Source: Gigaspora margarita
Lineage: Eukaryota > Glomeromycota > Glomeromycetes > Diversisporales > Gigasporaceae
Length of the DNA stretch: 64,000 nt
Assembly: GCA_009809945.1 (NCBI GenBank)
Contig: WTPW01000549.1
Coordinates: 269,336-333,335 of the forward strand
Reading direction: 5' to 3'
Below are positions 47,265-56,329 of the stretch, one piece after another. The notes beneath the pieces were generated by a model. The model had not been told where the DNA came from. It worked only from the letters and a program-made list of their open reading frames with translations, and did not search any database. Within the stretch, counting starts at the first letter, position 1. Every line of letters starts with the position of its first letter. Position numbers and translations under genes: made by a program.

Positions 47265-50200
47265 CTTGGTAAATAAATGAAATAAAAATTTATTAATAAT
47301 TTATTTATACAAATCATAATAAATTAATTATTTTTAACTTACTTCTCTTAAAAAATTTTTTTGTGAATTCGGTAATGTCTTAAGTGCAACTACATACGAT
47401 GGTGTACGTGATTGCGTATATTTCTCATATTCACCTAAAACTATCCTTTTACCATCTAACCAGGTTGCTGAAAACACAGAGCCAAACCCCCCTTTACCAA
47501 TTTTTTCAACGTTATCTAATCTATTAAAAGGGATCCATTCAATTGTATCTACGTATTTTGTAGATTTAAGTTGGTATTCTTTAATACAATCATCGATATC
47601 CTTATTTCCACTTGTCCATCCTAATGTTGTTTTATAAGGGTCGCATGACTGACACCAAGCTGGCGATGTGTTATATTTATTGCAATTTGTACATTTTCCG
47701 TTACTTTCAAATCCTTTATAATTTATTTTATGATCAGGTTCGAATACGATCATATATTCATTCGTTATTGTGCTTTGAGTTAACCCATATACTTTATGGC
47801 TGCTATTCATTAGTTGTATATAATCTGTAAACTTGTTAAAAATGTAAATGCAAAAATTAAAATAAGCTTTGTACTATGCAATCTATGCAATATTAATAAT
47901 TTAATTATTTATCTTACTTCTTTTAATGTTTTGAGCTCTACGATGTATGATGGTATACGGGACTGTGTATATCTACATCCATATTCAGCTTTATCATCAT
48001 AATTTATATAAAGTATTCCATCTAACCAGGTTGCTAAAGACTTATTACCAATATTTTGAATATTAACTAATCTATTAAAAGAAATCCATTCGATTACATC
48101 GTTGTAATTTGTAGCTTTAATTTGAAATACTTTAATGTAATCATCAATCTCCTTATTCCCACTTGTCCATCCTTGTGTTTTCTTATAAGGGTCGCATGTT
48201 TGACACCATGCTGGCGATGTGTTATATCGATTGCAATTTGCACACCTACTAAAACTTTTAAGCCTTTCGAAACCAAATTCATCAAATACGATCATATATT
48301 CGTTCGATATTGTGCTTCGAGTTAGTCCATATACTTTATGACGTCTATTCATTAATTGTACATAATCTGTAAACTTATTATAAATGTAAATATAAATTAA
48401 AATAGAGCTGTATAATGTGTAATAATAATTTAATTATTTATCTTACTTTTTTTAAAATAATTGATAAATTTTGAGAATTGGTTAATTTTTTATTAAAGCG
48501 GTGAAATAATTTCACCATTTTTTGTGAAATTGATGCTGAATTGGTGAAATTGGTGAAATTAATTTCACCAGCATCTATAGTTTTGAGCTCTACAACGCAT
48601 GATGGTGTACGCGACTGTGTATATCTACATCCATATTTAGCTTTATCATCATAATTTATATAACGTATTCCATCTAACCAGGTTGCTAAATATTTATCAC
48701 CGATATTTTCAATATTAGCTAATCTATTAAAAGGAATCCATTCGATTTCATCGTCGTATTTTGTAGTTTTAACTTGAAATTCTTTAATGCAATCATCGAT
48801 ATCCTTGTTTCCACTTGTCCATCCTTGTGCTGTTTTATAAGGATCGCATGATTGACACCAAGATGGCGATGTGTTATATTGATTGCAATTTGCACATTTT
48901 TCATTCTCACGACGTCTTTCATAACTGGATCCAAATACCACGATATATTCACTCGTTATTGTGCTTTGAGTTAGTCCATATATTTTAAAATCATTATTTT
49001 TTAGCCGTAAAAAATCTGTAAACTAATTATAAATTTAAATATAAATTAAAATAGAGCTGTATTCTGTGTAACAATAATTTAATTATTATCTTACTTCTTT
49101 TAATATATCTGATAAATTTTGCGAACTGGTTAATGTTTTGAGCTCTACGATGTATGATGGTGTACGCAACTGTGTATAGCTATCATTATCATTTATATAA
49201 CGTATTCCATCTAACCAGGTTGCTAAATATTTATGGCCGATATTTTCAATATTAAATAATCTATTAAAAGGAATCCATTCGATTACATCGTCGTATTTTG
49301 TAGCTTTAGATTGAAATTCTTTAATACAATCATCGACACCCTTATTTTCACTTGTCCATCCTTGTGTTGCTTTATAAGGATCGCACGTTTGACACCAAGA
49401 TGATGATGTGTTATATCGATTGCAATTTGCACACCTTCCTTTACTTTTATGCCTTTTGGAACCAAATTCATCAAATACGATAATATATTCACTCGTTATT
49501 GTGCCTTGAGTTAGTCCATATACTTTATGACCGCTATTCATTAATTGTGTATAATCTGTAAACTTATTATAAATGTAAATATAAATTAAAATAGAGCTAT
49601 ATAATGTGTAACAATAATTTAATTATTTATCTTACTTCTTTTAATGTATCTGGTAAATTTTGCGAACTGGTTAATGTTTTGAGCTCTACGATGTATGATG
49701 GTGTACGCGACTGTGCATATCTACATCCATATTTAGCTTTATCATCATAATTTATATTTCGTATTCCATCTAACCAGGTTGCTAAAAACTTATTACCAAT
49801 ATATTGAATATTAACTAATCTATTAAAAGGAATCCATTCGATTACATCGTCGTATTTTGTAGCTTTAATTTGAAATTCTTTAATGCAATCATCGATATCC
49901 TTATTTCCACTTGTCCATCCTTGTGCTGTTTGATAAGGATCGCATGATTGACACCAAGCTGTCGATGTGTTATATCGATTGCAAATTGCACATTTTCCAT
50001 TCTTCCGATTTCTTTCATAATTAGATTCAAATACCATCATATATTCACTCGTTATTGTGCTTTGAGTTAGTCCATATACTTTATGACCGCTATTCATTAA
50101 TTGTATATAATCTGTAAACTTATCTTTATGACCGCTATTCATTATATAATCTGTAATCTTATTATAAATGTAAATATATATTAAAATTGAGATGTATAAT

Positions 50201-52641
50201 ATGTAATAATTATTTAATTAATTTAATTTTTTGCCTTACTTCTTTTAATATATTTGATAAATTTTGCGACCTGCTTAATGTTTTGAGCTCTACGATGTAT
50301 TGTGGTATACGGGACTGTGTATATCTACATCCATATTCAGCTTTATCATCATAATTTGTATAACGTATTCCATCTAACCAGGTTGCTAAAGACTTATTAC
50401 CAATATATTGAATATTAACTAATCTATTAAAAGAAATCCATTCGATTACATCGTTGTAATTTGTAGCTTTAATTTGAAATTCTTTAATGTAATCATCAAT
50501 CTCCTTATTCCTATTTGTCCATCCTTGTGTTTTCTTATAAGGATCGCATGTTTGACACCAAGCTGGCGATGTGTTATGTCGATTGCAATTTGCACATTTT
50601 CCATTCTGACTATTTCTTTCATAATTAGATTCAAATACCATCATATATTCACTCGTTATTGTACTTTGAGTTAACCCATATATTTTAAAATCATTATTTT
50701 TTAACAGTACATAATCTCTAAACTTATGAAAATTATAAATATAAATATGAATAAAAATAAGGTAATATATGCAATAATAATTTATTAAATAGTGCTGTAG
50801 AGTGAAATCCTGCAAACGAATTTTTCACTGTAGCAAATTCACCTCAAAAATAATTGCATTATTAGCAAATATATCTACCTGCTACGTAATATCATAATTC
50901 TTCAGGGGCTAAATTTGTAACATATTCACACACAGATGTTCACTTTCAGCACTAACTTACTTCTTTTAGCATATCTAGTGATCTAGCTAGAGATTTAAGC
51001 TCCACTGTGCATGATGGTATACGTGACTGAGTATAGCTATATTTAGATCCATGTACACGTCGTTTTCCATCTAACCAGGTTGCAAAAAATTTATCGTCGA
51101 TGTTTCGAATATTATCTAATCTATTAAAAGGAATCCATTCGATTACGTCGTCGTACTTTGTAGCTTTAATTTGAAATTCTTTAATAAAATTATCAATATC
51201 TTTATTTTCACTTGTCCATCCTTGTGTTGTTTTATAAGGATCGCATGTCTGACACCAAGCGGGAAATGTGTTATATAATTTGCAATTTGCACATTTTTCA
51301 TGATATTCAATTCGTTTAGAACTATATTCATCAAATACTAACAAATAGTCATTTGTTGTGGTGTTTTGGGTTAATCCATAAATACTTCCACTTTCTAATT
51401 GCATATAATTTTTAAACTTGCAAAATATTTAAAATATAAGTAAATTTGTGTAAACGTGATAAACTACATGTATAAATTAGAGTTTCAATCCGGATAAATC
51501 CATCATCCGTTTATCCATATCTGATTTATTCGGATATCCGTTTACTATTAATATCCAGATAATCTGAAAGATATTCGGATAATTATCCGGATATTAATAA
51601 TTAATGGATAGTAAATAGTTATCCGAATAAATTCATAACCGGATATCTGATAATTATTCAGATAAACGCAACCGGATTGAAACTCTAGTATAAATAATAT
51701 AATCTTACTTCTTTTAAAATAGTTGATAAATTTTGTGAATTACCCAGTATTCTAAGCATAATTTTGCATGATGGTATACGTGACTGTGTATATCTACATC
51801 CATATTCAGCTTCATTATCATAATTTATATCACGTAATCCATCTAACCAGGTTGCTAAAAACTTATTCCCAATATTTTGAATATTAACTAATCTATTAAA
51901 AGGAATCCATTCGATTACAAAGTCGTACTTTGTAGCTCTAAGTTGAAATTCTTTAATACATTCATCGACACCCTTATTTTCACTTGTCCATCCTTGTGTT
52001 GCTTTATAAGGATCGCACGTTTGACACCAAGCTGGCGATGTGTTATATCGATTGCAATTTGCGCACCTTCCTTTACTTTTTTGCCTTTTGAAACCAAATT
52101 CATCAAATACTAACATATACATATTGGTTAAAGTGTTTTGAGTTAATCCATATACTTTAAAATCGTTATTAATTAATTTTATATAATCTGTAAACTTATT
52201 AACAATGCAAATGCAAATTAAAGTGTGTACTGTGCAATAATAATAATTTAAAGATGGAATTTATCTTACTTCTTTTAATATATCTGATAAATTTTGCAAA
52301 CCCGTTAGTGGTTTAAGTTCAATTTTATATGATGGTGTACGTGACAGTGTATATTCATCACGTATTCCATCTAACCAGGTTGCTAAAAATCTATCGCCGG
52401 TATTTTCAATATTAACAAATCTATTAAAAGGAATCCATTCGATTACATAGTCGTATTTTGTAGCTTTAATTTGAAATTCTTTAATGCAATCATCGATATC
52501 TTTATTTCCACTTGTCCATCCTTGAGTTGTTTTATAAGGGTCACATGTTTGACACCAAGCTTGTGATGTATTATATTGATTGCAATTTGCACATTTTCCA
52601 TAGCAACGATGTCTCTTAAAATTAAACTCCTCGTCGGCCAT
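46404..52641 (-). CDS. Cassette kinase gene B: ten exons, one kinase catalytic unit
   Basis: The gene model on the minus strand is: exon 1 52270-52641; cassettes 51709-52194, 50961-51416, 50240-50722, 49636-50118, 49095-49562, 48447-49022, 47918-48373, 47343-47831; C-lobe exon 46404-47264. All are open and all junctions are phase 0 with GT donors and (A/T)AG acceptors. Introns are mostly 72-86 bases; three larger ones are 121, 238 and 292. Joined in full this gives about 1,709 residues: nine zinc ribbons, eight N-lobes without a glycine loop, then one complete kinase domain. Splice choice cannot be read from DNA; cassettes may instead be alternative. Likely a cytosolic serine/threonine or TKL-like kinase. 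The 3' end is uncertain: TATG|GTAAATAA before the stop could be a donor. Confidence 0.75.
47343..47831 (-). CDS. Gene B exon 9: terminal cassette with ATP loop
   Basis: 163 codons: FTDYIQLMNSSHKVYGLTQS, EPDHKINYKGFESNG, zinc ribbon CTNCNKYNTSPAWCQSC, WTSGNKDIDDCIKEYQ, EWIPFNRLDNVEKIGKGGFG SVFSATWLDGKRIVLGE, VALKTLPNSQKNFLRE. This is the only cassette in gene B with a glycine-rich loop (GKGGFGSV), the alanine-lysine of VALK, and the alphaC glutamate in the FLRE context. Together with exon 10 it builds a complete kinase domain. Confidence 0.85.
47918..48373 (-). CDS. Gene B exon 8: cassette
   Basis: 152 codons: FTDYVQLMNRRHKVYGLTRS, DEFGFERLKSFS, zinc ribbon CANCNRYNTSPAWCQTC, WTSGNKEIDDYIKVFQ, EWISFNRL, IGNKSLATWLDG, VELKTLKE. 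About nine codons found in sister cassettes between VELKTL and LKE (TSSQNLSDI type) are missing, so the alphaC region is shortened. Open, with normal splice sites. Confidence 0.75.
48447..49022 (-). CDS. Gene B exon 7: cassette with 93-nt in-frame insertion
   Basis: 192 codons, about 31 more than its sisters: FTDFLRLKNNDFKIYGLTQS, FGSSYERRRENE, zinc ribbon CANCNQYNTSPSWCQSC, EWIPFNRLANI, IGDKYLATWLDG, VELKTI. Then an extra DAGEINFTNFTNSASISQKM VKLFHRFNKK stretch comes before LTNSQNLSIILKK. The extra DNA (about 48486-48579) is made of GGTGAAATTAATTTCACC palindromes, so a small repeat entered the exon without breaking the frame. The last codon is AAA where the others have GAA. The acceptor is TAG. 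Confidence 0.75.
48486..48579. repeat. Palindromic insertion within exon 7
   Basis: GGTGAAATAATTTCACC and GGTGAAATTAATTTCACC palindromes, with further TGGTGAAAT copies between. The sister cassettes lack the whole stretch. The length is 93 bases (31 codons) by comparison of exon lengths. Confidence 0.65.
49095..49562 (-). CDS. Gene B exon 6: cassette
   Basis: 156 codons: FTDYTQLMNSGHKVYGLTQG, DEFGSKRHKSKG, zinc ribbon CANCNRYNTSSSWCQTC, WTSENKGVDDCIKEFQ, EWIPFNRLFNI, IGHKYLATWLDG, a shortened INDNDSYTQL segment, VELKTLTSSQNLSDILKE. Open, normal splice sites. The DEFGSKRHKSKG phrase resembles the second exon of the gene more than its neighbours, which suggests shuffling between cassettes. Confidence 0.75.
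49636..50118 (-). CDS. Gene B exon 5: cassette with duplicated acceptor
   Basis: 161 codons: FTDYIQLMNSGHKVYGLTQS, ESNYERNRKNG, zinc ribbon CAICNRYNTSTAWCQSC, WTSGNKDIDDCIKEFQ, EWIPFNRLVNI, IGNKFLATWLDG, VELKTLTSSQNLPDTLKE. A partial copy of the exon start lies just upstream: a second acceptor, AATAAG|ATTACAGATTAT, at 50157 would add 13 codons (ITDYIMNSGHKDK) in frame. Confidence 0.75.
50240..50722 (-). CDS. Gene B exon 4: cassette
   Basis: 161 codons: FRDYVLLKNNDFKIYGLTQS, ESNYERNSQNG, zinc ribbon CANCNRHNTSPAWCQTC, an NRNKEIDDYIKEFQ variant of the GN block, EWISFNRL, IGNKSLATWLDG, VELKTLSRSQNLSNILKE. Open. Partner of 14908-15390 in locus A. The intron that follows it upstream (238 bases) is the uninterrupted form of the 552-base intron in locus A. 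Confidence 0.75.
50961..51416 (-). CDS. Gene B exon 3: cassette
   Basis: 152 codons: FKNYMQLESGSIYGLTQNTT, DEYSSKRIEYHE, zinc ribbon CANCKLYNTFPAWCQTC, WTSENKDIDNFIKEFQ, EWIPFNRLDNI, IDDKFFATWLDG, VELKSLARSLDMLKE. Closest to 15943-16407 of locus A. Open, normal splice sites. The lower-coordinate neighbour of a TIR element in the intron toward exon 2. Confidence 0.75.
51478..51687. mobile_element. TIR element in an intron of gene B
   Basis: TAGAGTTTCAATCCGG at 51478 pairs with CCGGATTGAAACTCTA ending at 51687. The interior is rich in TTATCCGGATATT words. The matching intron of locus A (16408-16479) is only 72 bases and lacks it. Non-coding, ~210 bp. Confidence 0.7.
51709..52194 (-). CDS. Gene B exon 2: cassette
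   Basis: 162 codons: FTDYIKLINNDFKVYGLTQN, MYMLVFDEFGFKRQKSKG, zinc ribbon CANCNRYNTSPAWCQTC, WTSENKGVDECIKEFQ, EWIPFNRLVNI, IGNKFLATWLDG, IMLRIL with arginine at the beta3 lysine position, ILKE. Partner of 16480-16965. Open, GT donor. Confidence 0.75.
52270..52641 (-). CDS. Gene B exon 1: start, zinc ribbon and partial N-lobe
   Basis: 124 codons from MADEEFNFKRHRCYG. I chose this ATG because locus A has the same MAD..FNFKR start, and the upstream in-frame ATG at 52662 has no counterpart. It has the zinc ribbon CANCNQYNTSQAWCQTC, WTSGNKDIDDCIKEFQ, EWIPFNRFVNI, TGDRFLATWLDG without a glycine loop, ELKPL, and ends ILKE | GTAAGA. Unlike later cassettes it lacks the beta4/beta5 VYGLTQ segment. 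Confidence 0.8.
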
Positions 52642-52726
52642 AATTATGATTACAATAACCATTACGGAGAAATTATTATAAAAAAAAAAAGTGTAACACG
52701 GATGCTTATCTGTTACACGATAAGTG
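52642..52726 (-). promoter_or_regulatory. Promoter-proximal region of gene B
   Basis: The minus strand has GTGTAACAGATAAGCATCCG TGTTACAC (inverted ends, 52691-52718), then a T run with TTATAATAATTTCT, then ATCATAATTATGGCC at the ATG. The same elements in the same order and spacing precede locus A. The motif is about 49 bases from the ATG. Confidence 0.4.
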
Positions 52727-53189
52727 CAGTAATTTTGAGATTATAGCAGATTAGTATGGTATAGGTATAGTATAGGCCAAATTTAAGATAGGTATTACGA
52801 ATATCAGTATGGTACGACATACCAGATCAGTATGGATGCAATTTTATCAAACCGTACCATACTGATCTGCATATGGTACATATATTTAAAAATCGTGCCA
52901 TACTAACCTGCTATTATATTAAACCTATATATTAGCAGAACAGTATGGTAGAATTGATAAAATCCACACCATACCATACCATACCGATCTGGTAGTTGAC
53001 AGGGCGTAGGATCGATTTTCCTGTCACGTGAATTTCCGGCTTCAATTGTCTTTGAGAAAAAAAATGATTTATGTTAGGGTTTGGATTTATGTTGGTGGTT
53101 AGAAGGAGCATTATATAGAAAAATTGTGCGAGGAAACTTTTTGTTAGGCCAGAAAGACGATTTGCTAGTATAAATCTTACGATAGGGAT

Positions 53190-53355
53190 TACAGAAGATC
53201 AGTATGGTACGACATGCCAGATCAGTATGGTATGGATGCAATTTTATCAAACCGTACCATATTGATCTACTATTATATTAAATATTTATATTAGCAGAAC
53301 AGTATGGTACGCTTTGATAAAATCCACACCATACCATACCATACAGATCTGGTAG
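53190..53355. repeat. Extra AGATCAGTATGG palindromic unit
   Basis: A second, shorter copy of the CCAGATCAGTATGG...CCATACCATACAGATCTGG unit in the left arm (compare 52795-53000). The arms are self-complementary. Confidence 0.6.
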
Positions 53356-53584
53356 CTATACAATTTTTACATTTTTTAGCGTTAGCGTTATATTTGTTTC
53401 CTTGAATAATTGATAAGCGAACTAGTTATCTTTAATATAAGTTTTCACACATTATATATTTTTCAATCTTTTTATCATACTAATTTTCTTTATTGTAGAC
53501 ATTAAGTTCAATTTTGATAATAAATCACGAAAGAATCAATGCTTGAACAAATTCCTGGTCACGTGATCTTCCGACGTCAATAAC

Positions 53585-54052
53585 AGGGACACGGAAAAAT
53601 ACCGGTTTTATTTGTAAAAAATTCATTTCGATATAGTAAAAAAATCCTTTTTATAGCGATATAAAATTTTAACCCTATTTTATTTATACAGTCAATTTTC
53701 CGCAAGTGCTCCTTTTTTCTTCACAATAAAATATATTGCATTTAGAGTAATTATTATCATGCGTTATAATTAGATCTCTCTATAAGTGCACATTTTCCAG
53801 ATGGAAATCTCACTCTCTATAACTCTGCAACCTCCCNACTAACTCGCCCATATTTCATATTTNTTGATATCTTCNGANCTTTTNCNAAACTTGCNNANGT
53901 TCCTAATTATATTACCNGGCCCAAATTAAACATACACTGCTCTTAATTTTGCCCAAAAATTCGTTGCTGTCAAAAATTCCATTTTATACCGTTTTGTACC
54001 AAATATTCCGTTTTATTCATATCTATATATATATGAATTTTTCCGTGTCCCT
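53585..54052. mobile_element. Small MULE-like element with 9-bp duplication
   Basis: AGGGACACGGAAAAAT at 53585 pairs with ATTTTTCCGTGTCCCT ending at 54052. GTCAATAAC is present directly on the left (53576-53584) and one base beyond on the right (54054-54062), a 9-base target duplication as in MULEs. The interior includes CAGTCAATTTTCCGC and TCTATAAGTGCACATTTTCC, perhaps a decayed pogo-like fragment, and about ten ambiguous bases at 53837-53926. Confidence 0.55.
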
Positions 54053-54059
54053 GGTCAAT

Positions 54060-55137
54060 AACTACCCCAACAACACCCGGACGGTCTACGGGCACGTACC
54101 AAATCACGTGATTTTGCACGTATCGAATATCACGTGATATATACGTACGGAAGTTGTCGAAGTAGAATTTTTCTTAATTTTTGAATGGCAACTACCTAAT
54201 AAAATTAAATAAATTTTGGTTAAATAAATTCAATAGATTAGTAGAATACATTTAAAAAAATTTTCATCGAATTCTATAAAGTAGTTGCTAAGAAAATTTA
54301 CTCAATGTTTGGAAAAATTTCCACTAACATCTAAGAAAATAGCCGCGAAAAAAATCATCTAACTTTGAACGAAAATTTCTCAATAACTATCTGATAAGTT
54401 TTTCATTGAATTTTATTGAGTATTTGTTGAGAAATTTCGTTCAAAGTTTGAAAAAAATTCCATCGTCTCTAAGAAAATAGCCATGACAGAAATTTATCTA
54501 AACTTTGAACAAAAATTTCTCGAGAACTACTTGATAGAATTTGCTGAAATTTTTTTTAAATGAACATGATATTTAATAGAATTATTTAAAAATTGTCCAA
54601 CGAATTCTATTAAGTAGGTGTTGAGAAACTTTTGTTCAAAGTTTGGGAAATTTCTGTCACAGCTATTTTCTTAAGGGACGATAGAAAAAAGTTTCAAAAT
54701 TTGAATGAAATTTTCTTGACAACTAGCTGATGGAATTCAACGAATTTTTTCAAAATGAATTCTATCAATTTGTAGAAGTTATTAAAAATTTCTATCAGAT
54801 AGTTGTTGAGAAATTTTCATTCAAAGTTTAGATTTTTTATCGTGACTATTTTCTTAGAGAAGTTAGTGGTAAAATTTCCAAACTTTGAGTAAAAAATTCC
54901 CATCAACAACTTGATAGAATTCAATGGAACTTCTTTTTAATAAACTCAGCTAATTTGTAGAATAATTTTAACAAATTTTTTTATTGAATTTTATTAGGCA
55001 TTTGTTGAGAAACTTTGTCCAAAAATTAAAAAAATTTCTATTTCGACAACTTACATACGTCTATGTCACATGATATTCAGTATGTGCAAAATCATGTGAT
55101 TTGGTACTTGGCCATAGACTGTTCGAACAATACCACC
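54060..55137. mobile_element. Element with ~105-bp TIRs around a palindromic array
   Basis: The left end (CCAACAACACCCGGACGGTC, GTACCAAATCACGTGATTTT GCACGTATCG, TACGTACGGAAGTTGTCGAA) pairs with the right end (TTCGACAACTTACATACGTC, GTGCAAAATCATGTGATTTG GTAC, GAACAATACCACC). Between them is the 54175-55030 satellite. Confidence 0.65.
54175..55030. repeat. Palindromic satellite, relative of the 6-7.7 kb array
   Basis: Units have AACTTTGAACGAAAATTTCT, AATAACTATCTGATA, TTCTATTAAGTA and the inverse TTGAGAAATTTCGTTCAAAG TTT, with ATAGCCATGACAGAAATTTA-type linkers. The period is roughly 180-240 bases. The order of phrases is the same as at 6060-7735 (AACTTTGAG.AAAGATTTCTT, AACAACCATCTGACTAAATT), though sequence identity is lower. 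Confidence 0.6.
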
Positions 55138-55394
55138 AAAAATTATCAGTAATGTGACCAAAAATGTGGCATAAGCCAATCATGATTCAAGATCAGTTGT
55201 GACAGATACAGGATGTAGGTAAGATTTTCTGGGTCACGTGGACTCTGACTCTCTGACCCTACTCCAGATGATCATCACATTACTGTATTAGTAATGATCA
55301 TGTTCATGTACCCAGATAATCTTTTTTTATTTTTATTTTTTTTGTTGTATTTGTTATATTTATTGGCTTTGGCTAATTTTTTTTAGGCATTTTT
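55138..55394. other. Non-coding, inverted partner at 57220-57290
   Basis: GGATGTAGGTAAGATTTTCT GGGTCACGTG near 55210 is the approximate reverse complement of CATGACCCAGAAAATCTCAT CTACATCC near 57260. This belongs to the nested inverted structure of 52.7-58.1 kb. Confidence 0.45.
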
Positions 55395-55625
55395 TTTTTA
55401 GATTACGGTTAATGGTTTAATTTTGCCGTAGTTGGAGTCATCATTAATAGAGTCATTGTTAAAGGAGTTGTTGTTAATGGAGTCATCATTAAAGGAGTCA
55501 TCGTTAATGGAGTTGTCATCAATGAAGTCGTCGTCAATGAAGTCATCGTCAATGGAGTCATCATCAATAGAGTCATCATCAATGGAGTCAGTCGCTATTG
55601 GAGTCATCATTAATGGAGTCATAAT
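55395..55625 (+). repeat. 15-bp minisatellite GGAGTCATCATTAAT
   Basis: About 13 units of AATGGAGTCATCATT and variants. Both strands stay open (DDDSI pentads on minus, ESSLM-type on plus) only because the period is a multiple of three. No start context or flanking coding sequence supports a gene. Confidence 0.7.
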
Positions 55626-55629
55626 AGGT

Positions 55630-56200
55630 GCTGTATCGCTATTATAGGTGAGTTGCCTTTGGGTGGATGCTGTCTTTTAATTTTCTACTAGTTTCATTAG
55701 TGTTTTTTTTTTGTTGTAAATCTCTATTTTCTATCTTTGTTGATTCAGTTTTGTGCTACCGCTGTGGTTGGTATTATATGATTTGTGTTGTCTTGGAATG
55801 AATTTTGTTGTTCATCTACCTTTTTTCTATAATCGTTGGTTTCAGTTTCGTGCTGCTGCAATTATAGTAGATAACGCGTTATTTGGTAGTAGATTTCGTT
55901 GCTTGATTTGCTTTTGGTGTTGCTAGTTTTTTTTATTTGTTAAATATTTAACTTTTCTACTTCTTTCTGTAGTCGCCACATTGTGCATCATTATAAATAG
56001 TGCTACTATTATTCATGTTGTATTTGTAGTAGGCATTTCATCATGATTGGAGGTATCGTTGCTTCTTGTAGAGTTAGAGCGAATTAGTTGTTAGGGTTAG
56101 GATAAGTTAGTTGTAGAATTAGGATAAGTTAGTTAGTAGGTTAGGGTAAGTTAGTTGGTAGATTAGGGTAAGTTAGCTGGTGTTATTTGGTTAGGCTGTC
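55630..56200 (+). repeat. TG-rich degenerate tract with GTTAGGGTAAGTTA repeats
   Basis: TTCAGTTTTGTGCTACCGCT and TTCAGTTTCGTGCTGCTGCA are repeated about 100 bases apart, and AGGATAAGTTAGTTGTAGA / AGGGTAAGTTAGTTGGTAG units follow at 56090-56180. Similar in style to 3650-4300. No coding frame. Confidence 0.5.
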
Positions 56201-56329
56201 CTCTCATGTTTAATTTAGTCTGTGATGAAACGATTCACTAAAATAAGAACTTCTAAAGTGTTTTTGTTCATCATGCCTAGTTTTGTAATTCTTTACATCT
56301 TCAATTTTAGTCTGATAATTATTTTTCTA

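Noticed and set aside
46404-52641. Each cassette as a separate small zinc-ribbon gene
   Set aside because: Cassettes have splice sites on both sides, share one frame, have 72-86 base introns and no own promoter motif; only the first carries the upstream motif. Not excluded without transcripts.
55398-55647. Asp/Ser/Ile-rich or Ser/Met-rich open frames on opposite strands
   Set aside because: Both are by-products of a 15-base minisatellite; no start context or coding neighbours.
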